DNA of 64,000 bases from assembly GCA_050015355.1 (NCBI GenBank), contig JBEKBO010000008.1, positions 9,881 to 73,880 of the forward strand. The letters are read 5' to 3'. This stretch comes from CAWBRT01 sp050015355. Lineage in GTDB: Bacteria; Acidobacteriota; Terriglobia; Terriglobales; Acidobacteriaceae. Positions 17,708 to 25,963 of the stretch are shown here, piece after piece. The position numbers and the translations under genes were made by a program. Position 1 is the first letter of the stretch; every line of letters starts with the position of its first letter. The notes under the pieces were generated by a model that ran no database searches, was not told the origin of the DNA, and saw only the letters and a program-made list of their open reading frames with translations.

Positions 17708-17851
17708 ATGGCTTCCGAGGACGAAGACCCAAGCGGTTCGAAACGCCGCAAGAAGTCCAAACTTAGTAGCAAAACAATAGACATTTTGCTGGTGCTGCTT
17801 GTACTGATGCTGGGGGCCGTCACTTTCTTGCTCTTCTTCCCGAGGCACTAG
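17708..17851 (+). CDS. Very small single-pass membrane protein
   Basis: A 47-residue candidate. The acidic/basic N-terminus (MASEDEDPSGSKRRKKSK) is followed by one strong hydrophobic helix (IDILLVLLVLMLGAVTFLLFF, about residues 24-44) and a short polar end. The N-in topology follows the positive-inside rule. The ribosome site is weak, and an overlapping ATG in another frame at 17698 is less protein-like. The stop is 8 bases before the convergent CCA-enzyme gene end. Function unknown; composition and helix quality support it more than the start signal does. Confidence 0.45.
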   Translation: MASEDEDPSGSKRRKKSKLSSKTIDILLVLLVLMLGAVTFLLFFPRH

Positions 17852-17858
17852 CAAGCGG

Positions 17859-19244
17859 CTAGCGCGTGCTCGGGTATTGTTGGCGCACAAATTCCATGGC
17901 CTCGCCGCGGCCGTTGAGCCGTCCCTCCAGTTGCGCATCTTCCACCGCCGCGAGAATCTCGCGGAACAGCGGCCCCGGCTTGTAACCCTCCGAGATCAAA
18001 TCGGTGCCGGTGAGCAATGGCGCCGGGGACACCTGCTCCTGCGGCAGAGCGGCGATCTTCTCCTTTGTGTACTCATACAGGTCAAGCATGCCGTGACTGC
18101 CGAGGCAGTCGATGCGGTGCAACTCCAGGTGTTCGGCAAAGTCGGGCAGGCGGACGAATCGCTTGAAGGTCGATTCCTTCATCTTCTCCACGTCGGCAAA
18201 GCGCATGTGATTGGCGACCAACGCCGCAATCCGATAGGTATCGTGCTTGCTGAAGCGGAGACGACGGCAGATGCCTTCCGCCATGCACGTGCCGATCTCG
18301 ACATGCCCGTCGAAGCGTATGCGGTCGGGAGCGACCCGGAACGTCGGAGGCTTGCCCACATCGTGCAGCAGCGCGCCCCAGGCGAGCGTGCGCGAACAAC
18401 CCGGCGGCAGCATCTCGAGCAGCAGCAGAGTGTGAACCCACACATCGCCTTCGGGATGAAACTGCGGCGGCTGCTCCACGCCCTTCATCCTTGCTACTTC
18501 CGGCAGAACCTGCTCCAGCAGGCCGCTTTCATCCAGTAGTTCGAAGGCGCGTTTCGCCCGCCCTTCGGTCAGCATCTTGGTCAACTCGTCGCGGACGCGC
18601 TCTCTGCTGACCTGGCGAATTTCTTGCGCCAGCGCGTGCATGGCGGCAAAAGTTCGCGACTCAATTTCGTATCCGAAGCGTGCTGCAAAGCGAACCGCGC
18701 GCAGCAGCCGCAGCTTATCTTCCTGGAAACGGCGCGGCGCATCGCCGATGGCCCGGACAATGCCTGCCCGCAGGTCTTCCCTTCCGCCGACGAAATCCAG
18801 CACCTTGTCGCCGTCGAGTGGATCGAGCATGAGTCCATTGATGGTGAAATCGCGCCGCTGCACGTCTTCGCGCGGCTCCCGTGAAAAGCTCACCTCGTCA
18901 GGATGCCGGCCATCGCTGTAAATGCCATCATTGCGGAAAGTGGCCACCTCGACGCAGCCCGGATGAGCGCCTCCCTGCGCGGAGCGCGGCTCATCAGTTT
19001 CCTGCCCGCCGTCATGGCGCCCGAGCAGGCTGACCGGAACCAGCACGACTCCGAAGCGCGCGCCCACCTCAACCGTGCGCGGAAAGACGCGCATCACCTG
19101 CTGCGGCGTGGCATCGGTGGCAACGTCATAGTCGGCAGGCTCGCGGCCCAGCAGCAGATCGCGCACGCATCCGCCAACCAGGTAGGACTGATACCCGCGC
19201 TCGCGCAAGGTGCGAACAATCTCGACTGCGGCCTCTTTCATCAT
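17859..19244 (-). CDS. cca: tRNA nucleotidyltransferase / poly(A) polymerase family protein with HD domain
   Basis: A 461-residue class II nucleotidyltransferase: YLVGGCVRDLLLG at about 21-33, catalytic DYDV, RRDFTINGL, and RFQEDKLRLLRAVRFAARFGY for tRNA/nucleotide binding. A C-terminal HD domain follows (WGALLHDVGKPPTF). Such enzymes add or repair the CCA end of tRNA or polyadenylate RNA; the HD domain suggests the CCA-repair type. A roughly 28-residue insertion (LLGRHDGGQETDEPRS and onward) sits between the two catalytic strands, before VEVATFR. Two start Mets are adjacent; I use the first. Confidence 0.92.
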   Translation of the reverse strand: MMKEAAVEIVRTLRERGYQSYLVGGCVRDLLLGREPADYDVATDATPQQVMRVFPRTVEVGARFGVVLVPVSLLGRHDGGQETDEPRSAQGGAHPGCVEVATFRNDGIYSDGRHPDEVSFSREPREDVQRRDFTINGLMLDPLDGDKVLDFVGGREDLRAGIVRAIGDAPRRFQEDKLRLLRAVRFAARFGYEIESRTFAAMHALAQEIRQVSRERVRDELTKMLTEGRAKRAFELLDESGLLEQVLPEVARMKGVEQPPQFHPEGDVWVHTLLLLEMLPPGCSRTLAWGALLHDVGKPPTFRVAPDRIRFDGHVEIGTCMAEGICRRLRFSKHDTYRIAALVANHMRFADVEKMKESTFKRFVRLPDFAEHLELHRIDCLGSHGMLDLYEYTKEKIAALPQEQVSPAPLLTGTDLISEGYKPGPLFREILAAVEDAQLEGRLNGRGEAMEFVRQQYPSTR

Positions 19245-19367
19245 GACTTTGAGATATTACCTGGAGATGATTATCAACCACGGAACGCAAAGGCGGAAAG
19301 ACTCAACTAGATCGCCTGTGACCGGAGCAGCCAAGCTGCATGCCCGATGTCACATTCGATAAGCAAC

Positions 19368-19528
19368 GGTGCCCCACGTTCGCCCGCTTTTGGCTAACGT
19401 GGGGTAGTTTCTTCTGCGCTGGTGCCCCACGTTCGCCCGTGCAAGGCTTGAAGTTCTAGTGTCCCTCCACGTTTTAAACTTGACGGTGCCCCACGTTCGC
19501 CCGCTTTTGGCTAACGTGGGGTAGTTTC
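19368..19528. repeat. Cluster of REP hairpins upstream of the RAYT gene
   Basis: A 44-base hairpin repeat with ends GGTGCCCCACGTTCGCCCG and CTAACGTGGGGTAGTTTC is present in full at 19368-19411 and 19485-19528, and as a half copy at 19421-19439. The same unit in inverted orientation flanks the transposase on the other side (20118-20161), and one copy lies far away at 40934-40977. Confidence 0.93.
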
Positions 19529-19580
19529 CTGGACTGCCAGTGCATATGGCCTTGGCAAAACTATGTGCTACCCTTTGCGC

Positions 19581-20135
19581 ATGCCGTGGAGCCTGAAGCG
19601 CTATCAGGAGTCCAAACAATCGCATTTCCTCACCTTCAGCTGCCACGGCAGGCAGCAAAAGTTCCAAGGGCCGTGCCTCTGTGATTTATTTGTGCGATGC
19701 CTGGAGCAAACCCGGGTGCGGTTTGGAATGCGAGTGTACGGCTTTGTAGTCATGCCTGAGCACGTTCACTTACTCGTCTCCGAGCCGGAGGAAGATTCAC
19801 TGGCGAGTGCAGTGCAATCTTTGAAGTTGGCGGTAGCCAAGCGCGCACCTGCCATCAGCCGAAGCGTACTGGCTGCCCCGCCGTTCTGGCATAAGCGATA
19901 CTACGATCACAACATCCCCGACCACGAGACGTTCATGGAAAAGCTTCGCTATATTCACCACAATCCGGTGATGCGCGGACTCGTCGAAAAGCCGGAAGAT
20001 TGGGCTTGGAGTAGCTTTCGCCACTACGCGAACGGTGAGGCGGGAGTTGTCGAGATTGAGTCCGAGTGGACGGCGAGAAGAGAGCGCGAAGAGAACCTTA
20101 ACTTACCGCCGCCCGAAGAAACTACCCCACGTTAG
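19581..20135 (+). CDS. REP-associated tyrosine transposase (RAYT, Y1_Tnp/IS200-like)
   Basis: A 184-residue single-strand DNA transposase-like protein. The metal-binding HUH motif is in VVMPEHVHLLVSEP, and the catalytic Tyr region is YYDHNIPDHETFMEKLRYIHHNPV, followed by WAWSSFRHYANG, typical of the TnpA_REP branch. Start chosen at MPWSLKRYQ (19581); an in-frame ATG six codons earlier is possible. REP hairpins surround the gene, and the last codons plus stop (ETTPR) fall inside the REP at 20118. RAYTs are thought to mobilise REPs; here the gene appears intact. It is a lone domesticated-type gene, not an IS with terminal repeats. Confidence 0.93.
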   Translation: MPWSLKRYQESKQSHFLTFSCHGRQQKFQGPCLCDLFVRCLEQTRVRFGMRVYGFVVMPEHVHLLVSEPEEDSLASAVQSLKLAVAKRAPAISRSVLAAPPFWHKRYYDHNIPDHETFMEKLRYIHHNPVMRGLVEKPEDWAWSSFRHYANGEAGVVEIESEWTARREREENLNLPPPEETTPR

Positions 20136-20161
20136 CCAAAAGCGGGCGAACGTGGGGCACC
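20118..20161. repeat. REP hairpin overlapping the 3' end of the RAYT gene
   Basis: A 44-base copy, inverted relative to those at 19368-19528. Arms CTACCCCACGTTAGCC and GCGGGCGAACGTGGGG pair imperfectly around AAAA. It supplies the RAYT stop codon at 20133-20135. Confidence 0.93.
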
Positions 20162-20248
20162 ATCGATCTCTAATGACTTGTGGGCCACCAACCACCCCAT
20201 CGCGCGCCCTTTTGGTTAGTCTCACCGATGGCGTTCTACTATAGAGAC

Positions 20249-21385
20249 ATGGCCTTTATTCTCGGCATCGAGAGCTCGTGTGACGAGACTTCCGCGGCGG
20301 TTGTCCGCGATGGAGAAGAGCTGCTCTCCAACGTAGTGCTCTCGCAGATTCTGACGCACCAAGCCTACGGCGGAGTGGTTCCCGAGCTCGCCTCGCGCGA
20401 ACACCTGCGGGCGATTGTTCCGGTCGTCCGCCAGGCAGTTGAGCAGTCGGGAATCGCGATGGAAAACATCGACGCCTTGGCGGTGACCAAGGGTCCCGGA
20501 CTTGCCGGCGCGCTGCTGGTGGGCCTGAGCTACGCCAAGGCGCTCGCCTTTGCCCTGGAAAAGCCGCTGATTCCGATCAACCACCTGGAAGGCCACATCC
20601 ACGCCGTGCTGCTTGAGGCGCGGCAGAACGGCAGCGGGCAACTTGATTTCCCCGTGCTCGCGCTGGTTGTCTCCGGCGGGCACACTCACCTCTACCTCGC
20701 CGAGCAGGTTGATTCCGCCTGGCGCTACCAGAATGTCGGACACACCCGCGACGATGCCGCCGGAGAAGCTTTCGACAAGGTGGCTAAGCTGCTCGCACTT
20801 GGCTACCCCGGCGGGCCCATCATCGACGCCCTGGCAAAGCACGGCGACGCTATGGCAGTCAACTTCCCGTCCGCGCAGCTCAAACATCGCGACCGCAAGG
20901 ATCGTGGCCCGGCTCCTGAGCGCCCGCACTTTGACTTCTCTTTCAGCGGCATTAAGACCGCGGTGCTGCGCTACGTGGAAACGCAGGCGATGGCCCCATC
21001 CATCGCGATTCGGCGCAGCGCTCTCGCGCAGCTCTCCAAGCCTGGCGTTGAAGACGTGCTGAAGCACTGCGACCGGCGGACGCTCGACTTGGTCGCATCG
21101 TTTCAGCGCGGCGTCGTGCAGGATCTGGTTGGAAAGACATTGGCGGCGGCACGTGAATACCAGGCCGCAACGCTTCTGGTGAGCGGCGGAGTAGCCGCCA
21201 ACAGCGAGCTTCGACAGGTTTTTCAGCGCACCGCCGCGCGCGCGGGATTGCGGGTGCTGTTCCCTTCGCGTCCGCTTTCGACGGATAACGCCGCCATGAT
21301 CGCCGCCGCCGCCTATCCGAAGTGGCTGGCGCGCGACTTCGCTGCCACCGACCTCACCGCTGAAGCGTCACTTCCCCTGCGATAG
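20249..21385 (+). CDS. tsaD: tRNA N6-adenosine threonylcarbamoyltransferase TsaD
   Basis: A 378-residue ASKHA-fold protein starting MAFILGIESSCDETS, the classical TsaD N-terminus. The metal-binding His residues are at 112 and 116 (NHLEGHIHAV), with SGGHTHLYL and a C-terminal PLSTDNAAMIAAA. With TsaB/C/E it transfers threonylcarbamoyl to A37 of ANN-decoding tRNAs. I start at 20249; an in-frame ATG at 20228 would add 7 residues. It is about 40 residues longer than the E. coli protein, mainly from a segment around residues 238-270 between FDFSFSGIKTAVLRYVE and the FQRGVVQDLV helix. No other tsa genes are near. Confidence 0.95.
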   Translation: MAFILGIESSCDETSAAVVRDGEELLSNVVLSQILTHQAYGGVVPELASREHLRAIVPVVRQAVEQSGIAMENIDALAVTKGPGLAGALLVGLSYAKALAFALEKPLIPINHLEGHIHAVLLEARQNGSGQLDFPVLALVVSGGHTHLYLAEQVDSAWRYQNVGHTRDDAAGEAFDKVAKLLALGYPGGPIIDALAKHGDAMAVNFPSAQLKHRDRKDRGPAPERPHFDFSFSGIKTAVLRYVETQAMAPSIAIRRSALAQLSKPGVEDVLKHCDRRTLDLVASFQRGVVQDLVGKTLAAAREYQAATLLVSGGVAANSELRQVFQRTAARAGLRVLFPSRPLSTDNAAMIAAAAYPKWLARDFAATDLTAEASLPLR

Positions 21386-21400
21386 ACTGAGTTCGCAGTA

Positions 21401-21603
21401 GGTATAGCAGACATAAACTCAGCCTGTCATGGCGAGCGAAGTCGAGCCAACTTTTGTTCCCGCTGCCGAAAACACAGGGTGGCTCCACTCCGCGCCCGAA
21501 TCGCTTCTCGAAAGCAATGTCGGGTACGCAGGTTGGCTGCTCCGGCCACCGGCGCTCGGCGCTCCGGTCGCCATGACATTCTCTTGGAAATTTGAATACA
21601 CCC
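21401..21603. repeat. MITE-like element, family A, copy 2
   Basis: The inner inverted ends are TGTCATGGCGAGCGAAG at 21425 and GCTCCGGTCGCCATGACA ending at 21578, with outer ends near GGTATAGCA (21401) and GAATACACC (21603). It lies just after tsaD. The interior shares the stretch around GAGCCA...TGGCTCCACTCCGCGCCCGAA with the other copies. Confidence 0.85.
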
Positions 21604-21712
21604 ACAGGGAGCCGCTTGGCCGCCAGCAGCAATGCGGTGCGGCTGCGCTGGGACGAGAAACTCCCTCACCGCCGCTTCGCGGGATTCATCGCCAAGGACT
21701 GGTCTGGATCGA

Positions 21713-21913
21713 TTACGAAGCTTCGTCCACCGCGCGCTCTTCAATCGCCATGTCCTTGAGTTCGCTTGAATCGAAGACTTCACGGCATTCAAGACACTCA
21801 ACGAATTCGCAGTCTTCTTGGCGGGTGACGATTTTCACGCGCGGATGCTGACACGACTTTTCCATGATTCTGCTCGGGGGAAGGTTGGGTTGTACCGGAC
21901 GGGATGAACTCAT
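21713..21913 (-). CDS. Small Cys/His-rich protein
   Basis: A 66-residue candidate with Cys 21, His 23, Cys 35, Cys 40 and Cys 43 (CQHP, then DCEFVECLEC), consistent with a small zinc-binding fold, and an acidic C-terminus. The ATG at 21913 has AAGAG 4 bases upstream; a shorter start at 21865 (MEKSCQHP) is also possible. It lies between tsaD plus its repeat and the divergent ISC operon. I do not recognise the family. Confidence 0.55.
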   Translation of the reverse strand: MSSSRPVQPNLPPSRIMEKSCQHPRVKIVTRQEDCEFVECLECREVFDSSELKDMAIEERAVDEAS

Positions 21914-22127
21914 AAAGCTCTTAATCTGATGCCGCTCCTCTATAACCGGACAATCGATTGAGCGGTATTTTAGAGAGAGCCCGAGCAAAGTCAAGCAACT
22001 TTCGCACTATCGAGCCGGTTCGGAGCGGCATTTTTCAGAGTGACTGCCGAATTCTCCACAAAAGTGCGGGTAGCCTAGCTCGTCGGCGGCCAGTGCTGGC
22101 CCGAGAGGCCAATCTCGCAACCGAATC

Positions 22128-22146
22128 TGCGACCAAAATTATCGCC
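22128..22146. promoter_or_regulatory. Degenerate copy of the Rrf2-type operator
   Basis: TGCGACCAAAAT at 22128-22139 matches the left half and spacer of the better operator at 22237 in 11 of 12 positions, but its right half (TATCGCC) is poor. It lies 109 bases upstream of the main site, so it could be a secondary binding site (inference). Confidence 0.35.
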
Positions 22147-22236
22147 ATTATATAAGTATTTTAAATTCAATTATTTGAATGTGATTTTTCGTTTTAAGAA
22201 AATTGCTTTTCGAGTGCTGTCGTGCAACAATCGATT

Positions 22237-22255
22237 TGCGACTAAAATGGTCGCA
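22237..22255. promoter_or_regulatory. Probable operator for the Rrf2/IscR-type regulator
   Basis: A perfect 6-7-6 inverted repeat, TGCGAC-TAAAATG-GTCGCA, ends 37 bases before the regulator's start in an AT-rich promoter region. The position suggests autoregulation of the ISC operon. A second, weaker inverted repeat, ATTCAA-TTAT-TTGAAT, is at 22165-22180. Confidence 0.6.
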
Positions 22256-22291
22256 GATCAAAACCTGGAACTCCGGAGCTGCTCTGCCCGC

Positions 22292-22738
22292 ATGCTGAAA
22301 CTCACCAAGAAAGCCGATTACGGGTTGATCGCCATGAGGCACTTGGCCGAGCACGCCGCCGTTGGCACATGCAGCGCAAAGGATCTGGCCGAGTTGTATT
22401 CGATTCCGCAGGAAGCGCTGGCGAAAATCCTGCAGCGGCTGAAGAACGCTCGCCTGTTGAAGAGTCTACAGGGCACGAACGGCGGTTATGCGCTGGCGCG
22501 TGACGCGCGGGATATCACCGCGTTGGAAGTGATCCGCGCGATTGAAGGACCGCTCTTCATCACCTCCTGCAGCACCACCCGGGGCGAGTGCGGGCAGAGT
22601 GTGCGTTGCACGGTTCGCGAACCGCTGCGTAAGGTGAGCCGCACGATAGAGGATGTTCTGGGGAAGTTGACGGTCTGGGATCTGACCGAAAATGCCGAGC
22701 AGCAGGATTCGGCCAGTGAATTGGTCACGCTGCGTTGA
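22292..22738 (+). CDS. iscR: Rrf2-family Fe-S regulator (IscR-like)
   Basis: A 148-residue winged-helix regulator: MLKLTKKADYGLIAMRHLA, then LAELYSIPQEALAKILQRL and LLKSLQGTNGGYALAR. The three cluster-binding cysteines are at 93, 100 and 106 (C-x6-C-x5-C), close to the IscR spacing, so it probably senses Fe-S status. The start at 22292 is where family homology begins. It is the first gene of the ISC operon, 57 bases before iscS, and has a matching inverted repeat in front of it. It probably represses the operon when loaded with a cluster (family inference). Confidence 0.92.
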   Translation: MLKLTKKADYGLIAMRHLAEHAAVGTCSAKDLAELYSIPQEALAKILQRLKNARLLKSLQGTNGGYALARDARDITALEVIRAIEGPLFITSCSTTRGECGQSVRCTVREPLRKVSRTIEDVLGKLTVWDLTENAEQQDSASELVTLR

Positions 22739-22795
22739 GCGAATTTTGAGAAGGCGTCTGTTGAAGCCGGGCCTAGAGATCAGGAGACGAACTAT

Positions 22796-24052
22796 ATGGC
22801 GCAAGAAAAGAACGACAGTGCCGGAGTGAAATTACCTATTTATATGGATAACCATGCCACCACACGGGTAGATCCGCGTGTGCTGGATGCCATGCTGCCC
22901 TATTTTTCCGACACCTTCGGCAATGCGGCCAGCCGCAATCACGAGTTTGGATGGGTGGCCGAGCAGGCGGTAGAGCAAGCTCGCGAGCAGATTGCGAAGT
23001 TGATCGGCGCGACGTCGAAGGAAATTATCTTCACCTCCGGCGCAACCGAAAGCGACAACCTCGCCATTAAGGGCGTGGCCGAGATGTACCGCGAGAAGGG
23101 CGACCACATCATTACCCAGACCACCGAGCACAAGGCCGTGCTGGACACCTGCAAGCGGCTGGAGAAGCACGGCTTCCGCGTCACCTATCTGCCGGTGCAA
23201 AAAGACGGCCGCATCGATCTCGATGACCTCAAGCGGGCCATCGATGCGAAGACGATCCTAGTCTCGATCATGCACGCGAACAACGAGATTGGCGTTTTGC
23301 AGCCGGTCCGGGAAATCGGCCAGCTTTGCCACGAGCGCGGCGTGCTGTTCCACACTGACGCCGTGCAGAGCGTGGGGAAAGTTCCCTTCAACGTCATCGA
23401 AGACCACATCGACCTGGCTTCGATCAGCGCGCACAAGATCTACGGGCCGAAGGGCGTCGGCGCGCTCTACGTCCGGCGCAAGAACCCGCGCGTGCAACTG
23501 GTTGCCCAGATCGATGGCGGCGGTCACGAGCGTGGCATGCGTTCCGGCACGCTGAATGTGACCGGCATTGTGGGTCTCGGCAAGGCTTGCGAGATCGCCA
23601 TGCACGAACTGCCCGAGGAAACAGCAAAGCTCACGCAGTTGCGCGACCGGCTGAAACAGCAGATTCTCTCGAACCTGGATGAGGTTTATGTCAACGGCTC
23701 GCTGGAGCACCGCGTGCCGGGGAACCTCAATATCAGCTTCGCTTACGTCGAGGGCGAGTCGCTGCTGATGGGCATCAACGACATTGCGGTTTCCAGCGGT
23801 TCGGCTTGCACCTCGGCCACGCTCGAGCCCTCTTACGTGCTCAAGGCGCTCGGGACCGGCGACGATCTGGCACACAGCTCGATTCGCTTCGGCATTGGGC
23901 GCTTCAACACGCAGGCCGAAGTGGACTACGTGGCTAAGCGCGTGGTTGAAACAGTGAAGCGGCTGCGCGAGTTGTCGCCGCTTTACGAGATGGCGAAGGA
24001 TGGCGTCGACCTGAAGAAAGTGCAGTGGGCGGCCGAACCCAGTTCGCACTGA
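22796..24052 (+). CDS. iscS: Cysteine desulfurase IscS
   Basis: A 418-residue PLP enzyme of the group I NifS/IscS type. The PLP Lys is at 214 (SISAHKIYGPKG), the persulfide Cys at 338 in the flexible loop SSGSACTSATLEPS, and the N-terminal YMDNHATTRVDP block and HTDAVQSVGK are present. It strips sulfur from cysteine and passes it to IscU. A ribosome site, AGGAGA, lies about 11 bases before the ATG. It precedes iscU with a 115-base gap. The C-terminus is slightly longer than in E. coli IscS. Confidence 0.97.
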   Translation: MAQEKNDSAGVKLPIYMDNHATTRVDPRVLDAMLPYFSDTFGNAASRNHEFGWVAEQAVEQAREQIAKLIGATSKEIIFTSGATESDNLAIKGVAEMYREKGDHIITQTTEHKAVLDTCKRLEKHGFRVTYLPVQKDGRIDLDDLKRAIDAKTILVSIMHANNEIGVLQPVREIGQLCHERGVLFHTDAVQSVGKVPFNVIEDHIDLASISAHKIYGPKGVGALYVRRKNPRVQLVAQIDGGGHERGMRSGTLNVTGIVGLGKACEIAMHELPEETAKLTQLRDRLKQQILSNLDEVYVNGSLEHRVPGNLNISFAYVEGESLLMGINDIAVSSGSACTSATLEPSYVLKALGTGDDLAHSSIRFGIGRFNTQAEVDYVAKRVVETVKRLRELSPLYEMAKDGVDLKKVQWAAEPSSH

Positions 24053-24167
24053 AGACTCGGGTGCCAGCCCCAAAAATTTGGCGGCGTGGCTTGCGCGCGA
24101 AGAATCTATATAGCAGGCGTGGTGCGCAGCCGCGTTACAGGCTCTCGGCTCACGCAGGAGAAAACGG

Positions 24168-24581
24168 ATGGCTTACAGCGATAAGGTACTTGATCACTAT
24201 ACAAATCCGCGCAACGTCGGCGCGCTCGACAAGACGAGCGCCGAGGTTGGCACCGGCCTGGTGGGCGCGCCGGAGTGCGGCGACGTGATGAAGCTGCAAA
24301 TCAAGATCAACCCTGAGACGAACGTTATCGAAGACGCGAAGTTCAAAACCTTCGGTTGCGGTTCGGCGATCGCTTCCTCCTCGCTGGCTACGGAGTGGGT
24401 CAAGGGAAAGACTGTCGACCAGGCATTGCAGATCAAAAACAGCGATATCGTCCGTGAGCTGTCTCTTCCGCCGGTAAAGATCCACTGTTCGGTGCTGGCC
24501 GAGGACGCCATCAGGGCCGCGATCAGCGATTGGAAAAAGAAACAGGGCCGCAACGGCTCGGGCAACGGTACAGGCAAGTAG
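24168..24581 (+). CDS. iscU: Fe-S cluster scaffold protein IscU
   Basis: A 137-residue scaffold with ligand residues Cys 37, Asp 39, Cys 64, His 106 and Cys 107, and the HscA-recognition motif LPPVK at 100-104. It assembles a 2Fe-2S cluster using sulfur from IscS and hands it over with HscA/HscB. Ribosome site AGGAGA lies about 8 bases before the ATG. The Gly/Asn-rich last 10 residues are not conserved in the family. Confidence 0.97.
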   Translation: MAYSDKVLDHYTNPRNVGALDKTSAEVGTGLVGAPECGDVMKLQIKINPETNVIEDAKFKTFGCGSAIASSSLATEWVKGKTVDQALQIKNSDIVRELSLPPVKIHCSVLAEDAIRAAISDWKKKQGRNGSGNGTGK

Positions 24582-24659
24582 TTCCACCCCACCGCGCGCA
24601 CCACGGCGTGTGTCGAGGGGTTTTGGCACGGTGCAGGTAACGCCGTGCTCTGGAGGCTC

Positions 24660-25031
24660 ATGACAAACACAAACCAACCCGTGCAGGCAGCAGCACCCGT
24701 CAAGGGCATCGAGGTCACACCGAAGGCGATTGAGCACATCCGGCTGGCCATGGAGAAGGAAGGCATAGCGACTGGCGAGGGCGGACTTCGTCTTGGCGTG
24801 CAGGGCGGCGGTTGTTCTGGGATGAGCTACGTCATTCGCTTTGATTCGCAGCCGCGTGAGCGGGACCGGGTCTTCCAGTTCGGCGACGTGCGCATTTTCA
24901 TCGACCCGAAGTCGTTCGTCTATCTGCACGGCATGACGCTCGATTGGACAGAGACGCTGATGCACAGCGGCTTCGCTTTCATCAATCCGAACGCGCAGAA
25001 GAGCTGCGGATGCGGCACTTCGTTCTCGTAG
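24660..25031 (+). CDS. iscA: A-type Fe-S carrier protein (IscA/HesB family)
   Basis: A 123-residue protein with the three conserved cysteines at 52 (GGGCSGMSY), 116 and 118 (SCGCGTSFS). The N-terminal 15 residues are a Gln/Ala-rich extension. A-type carriers shuttle clusters or iron to client apoproteins. I start at ATG 24660; the frame is open further upstream without family similarity. Its position between iscU and hscB is the standard ISC order. Confidence 0.94.
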   Translation: MTNTNQPVQAAAPVKGIEVTPKAIEHIRLAMEKEGIATGEGGLRLGVQGGGCSGMSYVIRFDSQPRERDRVFQFGDVRIFIDPKSFVYLHGMTLDWTETLMHSGFAFINPNAQKSCGCGTSFS

Positions 25032-25041
25032 GCAGTTTCGT

Positions 25042-25115
25042 CCACCCCAACATGCGCAACAACGGCGCAGGTTGGGGACCCCGGTTCGACTTCGCCATGA
25101 CAGTCTGATAGGTCT
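25042..25115. repeat. Hairpin repeat (CACCCCA type) with MITE-end remnant inside the ISC operon
   Basis: CCACCCCAACATGCGCAAC...GGTTGGGGACCCC spans 25042-25084, followed directly by GGTTCGACTTCGCCATGACAG, a remnant of a family A right end. It lies in the iscA-hscB gap, so it sits within the transcript and could affect mRNA stability or downstream expression. Confidence 0.8.
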
Positions 25116-25189
25116 GGATATACTTGCTGTGAACCGGCCCGGAGCACATGTACTTTGGGAACTCGAAAGTGGGAACTGGAAACCAGCTT

Positions 25190-25933
25190 ATGATTCAAAA
25201 ACCGACAGCGATATCCGTCGAAAAGCAATCGGGGAAGGGGCATCAGTGCTGGTCGTGCGGCGACATGCGCGCAGCCCACTTTTGCGATTCCTGCGGCCGG
25301 CTGCAACCTCCGCTACCGGCGGACTTCTTCGCCTTCTTCGGGCTGCCGCACAAGCTTAACATCGAGCCATCGTTGCTCGAACATGAGTTCCACGCGCTGA
25401 GCCGCAAGCTTCATCCCGACGCGTATGTCCGTTTCAGTTCGCAAGAGCAGTCCTGGAGCCTGGAGAAGAGTTCGCAGCTCAACGACGCTTACCGGACGCT
25501 GCGCGACCCGATCTCGCGAACCGAATATCTACTCAAAAAAGAGGGCGTTGAACTGGATGAGCAGTCCAAGCAGGCGACCGAGAAAGCTCGCTCCACCGGC
25601 ACTCTGAAAAAACAGGGAATGCCTCCGGATATGCTGGAGGAGGTTTTTGAGCTGAACATGCAGCTTGAAGAAGCCCGCATGAACCGGCAGACCGGCGAGC
25701 GCGACCCGACCCTGAGCGGTGAATTACAAAACACGAAACGCCACTTGGAACAGAAGCACGCGGCACTGATGGACGAACTGAAAGAGTGCTGGAACGAGTG
25801 GGATGCGATGATCGACCGCGGAGGGCAGGACGAAGACCGCACGATTCTGCGCGACAGAATGGTGGATGTGCTCAACCGCCGCAGCTACATCCGCAACCTC
25901 GTGCGCGATGTGAATGAAGTCCTGGAAGGCTGA
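25190..25933 (+). CDS. hscB: Fe-S assembly co-chaperone HscB (DnaJ-like)
   Basis: A J-domain protein of about 247 residues with the HPD motif at 75-77 (RKLHPDAY). A zinc-ribbon-like N-terminus has cysteines at 20, 23, 32 and 35 (CWSC, CDSC), and the C-terminal three-helix bundle binds IscU. It stimulates HscA and delivers IscU. Start is uncertain: an in-frame ATG at 25148 with GGAG 4 bases upstream would add 14 residues, but the sequence between has a repeat-like GGGAACT pattern and low coding character. The N-terminal Cys set resembles eukaryotic-type HscB more than the E. coli form. Confidence 0.92.
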   Translation: MIQKPTAISVEKQSGKGHQCWSCGDMRAAHFCDSCGRLQPPLPADFFAFFGLPHKLNIEPSLLEHEFHALSRKLHPDAYVRFSSQEQSWSLEKSSQLNDAYRTLRDPISRTEYLLKKEGVELDEQSKQATEKARSTGTLKKQGMPPDMLEEVFELNMQLEEARMNRQTGERDPTLSGELQNTKRHLEQKHAALMDELKECWNEWDAMIDRGGQDEDRTILRDRMVDVLNRRSYIRNLVRDVNEVLEG

Positions 25934-25963
25934 GGCCCGCGCCGTTTAAGAGGCAGAGAGGAT

